Origin: Butyriboletus loyo
Lineage: Eukaryota > Basidiomycota > Agaricomycetes > Boletales > Boletaceae
NCBI GenBank assembly: GCA_038093515.1
Contig: JBBPSI010000002.1
Span: 558,001-622,000 of the forward strand
DNA length: 64,000 nucleotides
Direction: 5' to 3'
The translations under genes were made by a program, and so were the position numbers. Under the pieces are notes generated by a model, which was given only the letters and a program-made list of their open reading frames with translations, did not search any database and was not told the origin of the DNA. The first letter of the stretch is position 1; each line of letters begins with the position of its first letter. Positions 57,178 through 64,000 of this stretch are shown in pieces.

Positions 57178-58177
57178 ATGTCCTCGAGGGCCGACCACCG
57201 AAGACGAGAACGGAACTGGGAACGAGAAGACAGGGACAAGGACCGCGATAGGGATAGGGACAAGGAAAAAGAACGTTACTCAAGAATTACAAGGACAGGG
57301 GGACATCGTGATGTCGGACGCAGACGCGATAGTCGTTCACGAAGTCCCCAGAGAGGTGGGTCAGCTCTGGACCGACTGTCCTAAATCAAACGCATATCAT
57401 TTTTGAATAGACAGGCGCGACCACGACAGGGATAGAGACTACAAGAATCCACGGAGAGACGACAGGCATGATTACGATCGGGATCGTGATGGTCGCAGAC
57501 CCGACAGAAAAGATGATAGAAAGAGTGAAAGGAAATCCGAGAGGAAGGATGAAAGGCGTGACCATTACACCCCAGAACGAACTACCTCCAGGGATAAGGA
57601 CATCCGTGGCAAGGAACCTTCGCGGCCGCACGGTGAACCTCAACGCCCACAAGATGCACGTTCTGATGTCCAGCTCGCGGTTCGGACACAGCCTCAGAAA
57701 CGTGAGTCATTTCTTGCTCTCCAGTGATGGACGTCCAATTCTTGGTACCAGACGATGTTCCTGCGCCAACTTCCTCTAAGCCAATCCTGGATCCAGATAC
57801 CCCAGTAGAGGAGGGCGAGGAGATGGATGTCACCACTGCTGAAGATGAATCCATGATGGCCATGATGGGTCTCACAGGCTTTGGTTCCACGAAAGTATGA
57901 ACATCCCCTATCTCTCCTTAATCCCTCTCACCTGCCGATACTTGCACACACAGGGTAAGCGTGTCGAGGGAAATCAAGAAGGTGTGGTCGATGTCAAGAA
58001 AATGCGAACCTGGCGTCAATACATGAATCGGTGCGACCCACATTCCAATATCAGCTCGCTGTATCTGACTTACCTTGATGACAGACGTGGTGGATTCAAC
58101 AGGTACTTGCGCTTGCTGTCGTTGTATCTTTTGCAAGCTCATGCGATCGGTGCAGGCCATTGGACAAGATCAAGTAG
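57178..58177 (+). CDS. SNRNP27: U4/U6.U5 tri-snRNP 27 kDa protein homologue
   Basis: A spliceosome tri-snRNP component, about 250 residues in about six exons. The head MSSRADHRRRERNWEREDRDKDRD is an Arg/Asp/Lys/Glu alternating (RD/RE) domain with RSRSPQRG repeats. The acidic linker DTPVEEGEEMDVTTAEDE leads to the conserved SNRNP27 domain: MMAMMGLTGFGSTKGKRVEGN, KKMRTWRQYMNRRGGFNRPLDKIK and the stop at 58175-58177. The final motif is spread over three exons (NR/RGGFN/RPLDKIK), with donors GTGCGA and GTACTT. The C-terminal domain is diagnostic. Confidence 0.92.
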
Positions 58178-58513
58178 CCTTTTGCCGTGAAATCATGGTC
58201 CAAGATACGCCATGCCCTTTATCTTTGTATACGGTTTTTGCGTACAATAGTATAACATCCGCTCGTGTGATGCCTATAATGGTTGAGTGTGTCGTTTCAA
58301 GTGGGAACCATTGAGTGATTTGAAACCAAATTTCTATCTGGAACGTTCGTATCAACAACTAAGGTACTGGTGTGAATACATTGCATGTATGGACGAAAGG
58401 TACACTCATAACTCAGACAAAACATAACTACATCAAGGATAAAAAGCAAAAACTGTGCGGATAACGATGGGGAGCAAGACCATGTTGTCCCGCCGAATCC
58501 TCTGATGTCATAT
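58178..58513. other. Convergent intergenic region
   Basis: 336 bp between the 3' ends of the snRNP27 and eIF1 genes. Short frames only. Confidence 0.4.
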
Positions 58514-59014
58514 TTAGAACCCATGCAGCTTGATAGTGTTCCGAGGGATGCCCTCTTCGACAAGGAAGTTTGCAATCTTGACCCTTTGATCGCCTTGAAG
58601 CTGGATGACTTGACCCATCTCCTCATCGTCAACGAGGTTGCCGTTGCAAGCGAACTCCTGCGGCGGTCTGATAAGCCAACATCCAAAGATCGAACTGAAT
58701 AGCGGACCTTTTTGAAGGCTTTGAGAAGTTTCTTGGGATCGTACTCTGTGAGAGGATGAGAAACCGCATCGCCACGGATCCAACCGCCAACTCACCCTTG
58801 GGGAGACCTTGCAACGTGGTCAAAGTCTTTCTTCCGTTCCTCTGCTGAATGCGGATGTGAAGGTAGTTCTGTGTGGAGCCCACGTCCTGGTTGCCCCCGA
58901 GAGGATCGCCCTCATCAGCAAAAGGATCTTTAAGAAGCGCCGTGTGAGGCAGTATGTCGAGGGTGACAAAATGCTGATAAACTCACCGAAAGAGGTCAGA
59001 TTCTGCACGTTCAT
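58514..59014 (-). CDS. SUI1: Translation initiation factor eIF1 (Sui1)
   Basis: eIF1 guards start-codon choice in the 43S/48S complex. About 112 residues in four exons: MNVQNLTSF, then DPFADEGDPLGGNQDVGSTQNYLHIRIQQRNGRKTLTTLQGLP, YDPKKLLKAFKK and EFACNGNLVDDEEMGQVIQLQGDQRVKIANFLVEEGIPRNTIKLHGF, stop at 58514-58516. It matches eIF1 end to end, including GRKTLTTLQG and VKIANFL. Confidence 0.97.
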
Positions 59015-59154
59015 GCGATGATGGAGAATAGATAGATTTGAGGAGGATGTGGTGTTTGAAGGCACGATGAGAGTTGAAGAAGAGTTTTAATGGCCTCGAG
59101 CCGAATTTAATGCCATCGTAAAGATTAGTAAGCTATCTGGACAGCTTGTACTAG

Positions 59155-59660
59155 ATGGCAGTCACCGAAGGAAAGAACAAGAAACCACCAACGTTCCATT
59201 ATCTGCCAAAGAGTCGTGGTGAGTATGTTGCCGTATTCTTCATGACGACGCTGAATTGGTCCCAGCAAAACGACTGAAGAAATCCTGGGTCCAAGATCAC
59301 AAGATACGAAGCAAATGGAGGGCACAGAAAAAAAGGGAAGGCCTAACGAATCAGACCAGTCCACCAGTCGGGGACGCCTCCAACCATCGCCGCGACGAAG
59401 CCAACGTCAATTCCGAGTCGGATGCATCTCCGAATCGTCCGGACAAGCCACCCACACCATCTCACAATAAACAGTCCTTGCGTGACCTCGGGAGAATTGC
59501 TCATGCTTCCATGCCCCCCCGCACTCAAAAAGTTGATCCTTCCTGTCCAAATCCTGGACGCTCTCACAACGACCGTGGTGGGATTGCTACAACGGGCCAG
59601 CCAAACATGAAGTTACGCATGAACGTCTTACTTGAGAAGATCAAGCGCGACCTCTCATAG
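59155..59660 (+). CDS. Small basic protein, possibly nucleolar/rRNA-processing
   Basis: Two exons, about 147 residues. Exon 1 is MAVTEGKNKKPPTFHYLPKSR, joined after GTGAGT...GTCCCAG to AKRLKKSWVQDHKIRSKWRAQKKREG, a dense basic helix with the pattern KLKKxWV...KIKSKWKAxKRxEG seen in fungal rRNA-processing proteins. The rest is disordered and ends MKLRMNVLLEKIKRDL, a short amphipathic helix. Family recollection is weak; nucleolar placement is inference. Divergent from eIF1 with 140 bp between starts. Confidence 0.6.
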
Positions 59661-59760
59661 TGATCACCATTCTGTGGGTCTTTTCGTTTGCCGGAAAAAT
59701 CATGTCTCGACGGATTAGTGATCTTTTGTCTGTGTAGATGACTTTTCGAAACATAACACC

Positions 59761-60888
59761 TCATACTTTGTTCTCTTTACCATCTGCCTCATCTATCGTC
59801 ATCTTTTGCTCCTCATTTCCTCCGGACTGATCCCCGCTTCCTCTCACGAATCTGGTCTCCAATGTTTCCAAGAATGGACGTGACCCGACGGTTGTTACGG
59901 AGGTGATTGGAGTTGGATGATCACTCATATGTCCTGGACTCGGATCGTCAAGTTCGTCTACGAGTCCTATCACTCGTTGCGATACTGGTTCGTCAAGAGA
60001 TTCCGTGCCCCCACCCATTTCCATTGTAGGGAGTGCCAGTGGTGATGGCGGAGGGCTTTGTGATTTAGAACGTCTTGCATCATTGTGCAAGAACGGAATA
60101 GGCGAAAACATCGGGGTTGTGGGTGTGGATTGTGATGGACCGGCTGGGAATGTACCTATCGAGAACCCATTTTGTGTTAGTTCTACTGGGAATGCATCCC
60201 AAGTCGATGTGACAAGGAGTGATTTCTCTGCTGCACGGAGATATTTGCCGATGAACGTGTAGTGTTGCTTTGGATTTACACAAAGCTCGCACACCCGCTG
60301 GATGGTAAACGGGGGATTGCTAGATCACCATTGTCAGTGAACGGTCGGAGTAACGCCGTCTGACGCACTCTTCGAATTCGTGGAGTTGCCGAAAGATAGA
60401 GTTCTTCATCTCGTTCGCTTCGTCTTGATTCATACGAGCTTTGGGTGTTTCGTGAAGGTTCATTTCGTTGGGCTGGCGAAGGGGGAACGGAGGCAACCTC
60501 AAATTCCCTGAGTTGTCTACCACCCCCGTGGCAGGTTTCGAAGGCTCTACGGGCTGAGCATTGTCGGCAAGGAATAATGCGATATTCTGTGCAAGAACTA
60601 AATATCCGGAAGCAAGAATCTGTCGTAGCGCACCTGGCCTATCTTGTACTTGATCATCTCCCGGAGAAGTTGCCATTCTGTGCTACCGGGTCGTCAGAGT
60701 GGACTCTCGGCACATTATGGGGGCTCACTTCGGTTCGAGAGTGTCGGTAGACGCAATATGCTCCAGGACCAACTGATACTCTGCTCGCTATCTATGAGTC
60801 TAGCGCGCAGCAGGACATACTGTGCTATACCTGGACGCCATGCAAAGCTTCTCGATAGGTCGTATGGGGATCCGGTTGTGGATGTCAT
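59761..60888 (-). CDS. PSY4: PP4 regulatory subunit 2 (Psy4/PPP4R2)
   Basis: Psy4 tethers the PP4 phosphatase to targets such as phosphorylated H2A in DNA-damage recovery. About five exons give about 320 residues: MTSTTGSPYDLSRSFAWRPE, YQLVLEHIASTDTLEPN, TEWQLLREMIKYKIGQ, NIALFLADNAQPVEPSK...SIFRQLHEFE, and NPPFTIQRVCELCVNPKQHYTFIGKYLRAAEKSLLVTSTWDAFP. The PFTIQRVCEL and YLRAxEKxLLVTST pieces are the PPP4R2 signature. The long Ser/Pro/Asp-rich tail ends DEADGKENKV. The join EPN/TEW needs the GGTAG acceptor inside the spacer, not the later CACAG, to keep frame. Confidence 0.85.
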
Positions 60889-61198
60889 GATAGGCCTTTG
60901 ACGACGAGCTTGGCGCGTCCTAATGTATACTTACGTGACGATGGATTAACAAAGCTTGCACTGGCCCAATTATACTTGCACTGTTCACTCTTCGGAGCTG
61001 AGGTTCCTCGAGGTCTACAAATCGTAGACTGCTCTCTGGTTGTAATGTTGATGAAACGATTACCTCAATATTGAGCCCAACAGCGATGGCTGTGGACGGC
61101 CGACTGCTTTAGGCTGTGCGAAGATCTGGGATAATCAGGATGCTTGTGTTTCTAGTTGGCGTGCAACTGTGCACACGACCCATTTAAATGTCTTCTGA
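60889..61198. promoter_or_regulatory. Divergent promoter region, Psy4 and PAP2
   Basis: 310 bp between two divergent starts. No clear motif and no gene seen. Confidence 0.35.
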
Positions 61199-62775
61199 AT
61201 GAATCCACCTCGAACAGATGAGTTCATGATGTCGCCCTTGGACAATTTCAACTTGGAAATGCATAGCAACGTCAGGACGAAGAGGACCGACGCCAAGAGG
61301 CGCCTCAAACTTCTCAAGTCATATGCCCCAGACTGGTGCATGAGTTTGACAGAAGCATGCCATCATGATATTGATCTGTTTTTTTAGGATTATAACGCTA
61401 CTTTTGGCGTAAGTCCTTTTCGTCGGGGCCCACCAGGCTCCTCATATCCAAGTTTGATGCAGAGTCGTGTTCTTTGCTTTGAACTCTGTCCATGGGTTCA
61501 GAAGAGATTTTTCTGTCAATGACGAAACGTAGGTTGCCGTCGAACTGCGGAACCTAGCAGTATTATTAACCACTTCCCCCTAGGATCCGTTTCCCGTAAG
61601 CTTGGTTCATAACCCCCATCTCGAAGCTGACATTCGACAAACAGTTATGCTGTCCAGGAACGTGTACCAGTGCGTGCTATCTATATATTGACCACACGTT
61701 TTTTCTCAAAGATGTCGATTATGCCCAGGATGTTGCTCTATATTTCGTCGCCTTCGTGGCTCCTTTGGTCATACAGCTTGCCGTCAACTTGATTACCATT
61801 CGATCTTTTTGGGACTATCATAACAGTGTACTTGGCTGTTCGTTAATTTATTTTCTTTACGATTAACCCTATCAATTGACGGATTGTTCCAGTGATTCTT
61901 GGTTTGGCTATCACCGGTGCTGTCACACAATTCTCCAAGATTACAGTCGGTCGTCCCCGTCCAGGTTTGGTTTAACCACATTGCCTGTCTCCCAGTATTA
62001 ACAATTAGGATTGCATACGGTTTCTAGACCTCATTTCTCGTTGTATCCCAGCATCCGGATCTCGGGATCCAACCTACGGGTTGTCAACCGATGCCATCTG
62101 TACACAGACGGATCAGTCGATTATGCGCGATGGGTGGCGCAGCTTCCCAAGTGGCCACTCAAGCCGTAGGCCTATCAGATATGCATTCCCTCATAAATGC
62201 TGAGCATGATCGATGTAGTATCTTTTGCGGGTCTGGGATTCCTTTCTTGCTATCTCGCGGGCAAAATGCACCTATTCGATACTAGGGGTCATGCGGTAAG
62301 CGTGATCAAAATCCTGGCGAAACTAGCCCTCTAAAACAATTTACCAGCACAAGGCTTGGATATCTGTAACCCCGTTGGCTGGTGCAACCCTTGTAGCTAT
62401 TTCACGTACGATGGACTATAGGCGTATGTTTCTTCCGGACTCCTGATACGTCGTGATTAACATCAGTGTATATTAGATCACTGGGAAGATGTTCTCGCCG
62501 GTGCCATCTTAGGGTTTGTTATCGCATACTTCGCCTACCGACAATATTTCCCTTCACTCGCTTCCCCCACGTCACATCGTCCTTATTCCCCTCGTATTCC
62601 ACGCGACGAGTCTGTTCTGCCTACAACGACGCAGGATTCCCAGCGTTTCCCCGACAGTGAGGATGGCGAACAGGTAGAGCTCAATGACGGTGGTGTAGCT
62701 AGGCCCGACCCTGGCCAACTGAAGGACATATGGAGAGAAGACGAGGGTCAATCGAGCCATGCACCAATTTCTTGA
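61199..62775 (+). CDS. PAP2 lipid phosphate phosphatase (Dpp1/Lpp1-like)
   Basis: A membrane phosphatase for phosphatidate and diacylglycerol pyrophosphate, about 320 residues in about ten short exons. Exon 1 is a basic head (MNPPRTDEFMMSPLDNFNLE... RLKLLKSYAPDW) joined to a helix, then FFALNSVHGFRRDFSVND. The catalytic motifs are KITVGRPRP (KxxxxxxRP), SFPSGHSS (PSGH) and SRTMDYRHHWEDV (SRxxxxxH), all complete. Helices include VALYFVAFVAPLVIQLAVNLITIRSF and AGLGFLSCYLAGKMHLF. The C-terminus is cytosolic, with a serine/proline-rich tail ending SSHAPIS. Confidence 0.9.
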
Positions 62776-63094
62776 GCCATGGACGCGAGTTCGTTCCCAG
62801 TAACACACAGTTGAGGTTTAGGTTTTCGTTTCTCGGGTTTTCCGAGGGATCCTTTTACAAAACTTAGATAACTTGTTTTATGGTTCTTGCTACCCGCACG
62901 ACTTGGACTCGTATGGACACTCGGGTAATGCATATTGTTTGACATCGACATCGCTCAGTAGGTTTACATCGACCAACCAGCTTATCGGTCCTTCGGATCC
63001 CCTCGACTTTGGCGCCCAAAACTTCTCGGACTTGCCACCCGACACCTTAAAGCGGTAAAGTAACACTCCTCAACCTCAACCCAACCCCCTCCTC
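62776..63094. other. Intergenic region upstream of phosphoserine aminotransferase
   Basis: 319 bp between PAP2 stop and the next start on the same strand; a pyrimidine-rich stretch (63061-63094) directly precedes the ATG. Confidence 0.4.
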
Positions 63095-64000
63095 ATGTCC
63101 GATCGAGTGGTTAACTTTGGTGCAGGGCCTTCAGCCCTACCAGAGGAAGTCCTCGCAGAAGCCTGCAAAGGACTACTCAACTTCCAAAACACTGGTATTG
63201 GTATCGCAGAGATATCGCATCGTTCACCAAATTTCGACAGATTCATCCGGGAGGTCGAGGAGAACATAAGAACAATGCTCCAGCTCCCTCAGGACTACAA
63301 GGTTCTCTTTTCCCAAGGAGGTGGAACCGCGCAATTTTCTGCGGTGGTATTGAACATGTTGGCAAGATATCGAAGTCGCGGCGGCGCGGCTCAGAAGCCC
63401 GCAATGGACTATGTTATCACCGGCTCCTGGAGTGAAAAGGCGATGAAAGAAGCGAAAAGGCTTGGGGTAGGGGACGTCAACGTGGTCGTCGACGCGCAGA
63501 CAATTTCCGAGGACGGAAAGAAGACTTTTAACCACATCCCCGATCGTGACAGCTACAGAGATAAATTCTCGGAAGATCCAGCTCTTATCTACTATTGCGC
63601 CAACGAAACCATCGACGGCGTCGAATTCGATTATGATCTGGAAAGCCCTACTTCATTCCCATTCGACAGCCTCCCCGATGGCGCCCCGCTCGTTGCGGAT
63701 TATTCTTCCTCTTTCATGTCATGTCCCATCCCACGCATCGAAAAACATGCAGTTATTTACGCCGGCGCGCAAAAGAACATTGGACCTGCGGGTTTGACAA
63801 TCATCATCGTCAGAGACGAGTGGGCAAACGTATTGGACAGCACCATTCCATTGTGTTTATCATACAAGAATCTGGTGGACAGTCGCAGCTTGTACAACAC
63901 CCCTCCAGTCCTGTCGATATATATCACAGGTCTTGTCCTTCAGCGGATGTTGGAGCTGGGGGAACGGAACGGACGGGCTAGGGAGAAAACACTCGAGTAT
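63095..64000 (+). CDS. SER1: Phosphoserine aminotransferase, N-terminal part
   Basis: A PLP enzyme of serine synthesis converting 3-phosphohydroxypyruvate to phosphoserine. One uninterrupted frame of about 302 residues runs from MSDRVVNFGAGPSALPEEVL to the right edge; the end is missing. Motifs in order: GIGIAEISHRSPNF, VLFSQGGGTAQFSAVVLNML, YVITGSWSEKAMKEA, YYCANETIDGVEF, LVADYSSSFMSCPI and VIYAGAQKNIGPAGLTIIIV, where the lysine of QKNIGP should bind PLP. Unusually for this window the visible part has no intron. Confidence 0.97.
   Translation, partial: MSDRVVNFGAGPSALPEEVLAEACKGLLNFQNTGIGIAEISHRSPNFDRFIREVEENIRTMLQLPQDYKVLFSQGGGTAQFSAVVLNMLARYRSRGGAAQKPAMDYVITGSWSEKAMKEAKRLGVGDVNVVVDAQTISEDGKKTFNHIPDRDSYRDKFSEDPALIYYCANETIDGVEFDYDLESPTSFPFDSLPDGAPLVADYSSSFMSCPIPRIEKHAVIYAGAQKNIGPAGLTIIIVRDEWANVLDSTIPLCLSYKNLVDSRSLYNTPPVLSIYITGLVLQRMLELGERNGRAREKTLEY

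Overview
The window is nuclear DNA from a filamentous basidiomycete, most likely an Agaricomycete. The evidence is dense short genes, many 45-65 nt GT-AG introns, tightly packed divergent and convergent neighbours, and protein families read through the introns that have a mushroom-fungus flavour (Sfi1-type repeat protein, fungal TSC1, PIG-Y, DHA2 transporter, Gid4). Gene models below were built by hand from splice signals and conserved protein motifs; single intron borders may be off by a few bases. I saw no rRNA, tRNA, CRISPR array or convincing transposon.

Layout. 0-7 kb: a truncated membrane-protein gene, a RING/coiled-coil gene resembling meiotic HEI10/Zip3 ligases, and, divergent from it, a large JmjC protein. 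7-13 kb: a membrane-type casein kinase 1, a decayed flavin monooxygenase (pseudogene) and the GID ubiquitin-ligase receptor Gid4. 13-24 kb: a small unknown gene, Ran GTPase, a DHA2-type MFS transporter, the ribosome-biogenesis WD protein Utp21 and a coiled-coil protein. 24-32 kb: the centrin-binding spindle-pole protein Sfi1, a 76-residue PIG-Y, an unrecognised approx. 600-residue protein and a small coiled-coil protein. 32-40 kb: a Gfo/Idh/MocA oxidoreductase, aprataxin, a Gyp7-type Rab GAP and ribosomal protein eS21. 40-48 kb: an unknown gene, HSP90 and, just upstream of the HSP90 promoter in the same direction, TSC1/hamartin; then an oil-body-associated family protein. 49-64 kb: NAC-alpha, Trm9, Alg13, pyrroline-5-carboxylate reductase, proteasome ATPase Rpt3, cap-binding Cbc2, an RRM-like protein probably of mitochondria, the tri-snRNP 27 kDa protein, eIF1, a small basic protein, PP4 regulatory subunit Psy4, a PAP2 lipid phosphatase, and phosphoserine aminotransferase running off the right edge.

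Most of this is a housekeeping block: translation (eIF1, eS21, NAC-alpha, Trm9), protein turnover (Rpt3, Gid4), RNA processing (Utp21, Cbc2, snRNP27), signalling and trafficking (Ran, CK1, Tsc1, Gyp7, Psy4) and lipid or amino-acid metabolism. There is no metabolite gene cluster: the only secondary-metabolism-like gene, the flavin monooxygenase, is broken. Points most worth a second look are the HSP90 ending in MEEID instead of MEEVD with two perfect heat-shock elements in front of it, a proteasome HbYX motif split over an 8-nt last coding exon, a GC-AG intron, the hidden PIG-Y gene, the RING/JmjC divergent pair and two unrecognised genes.
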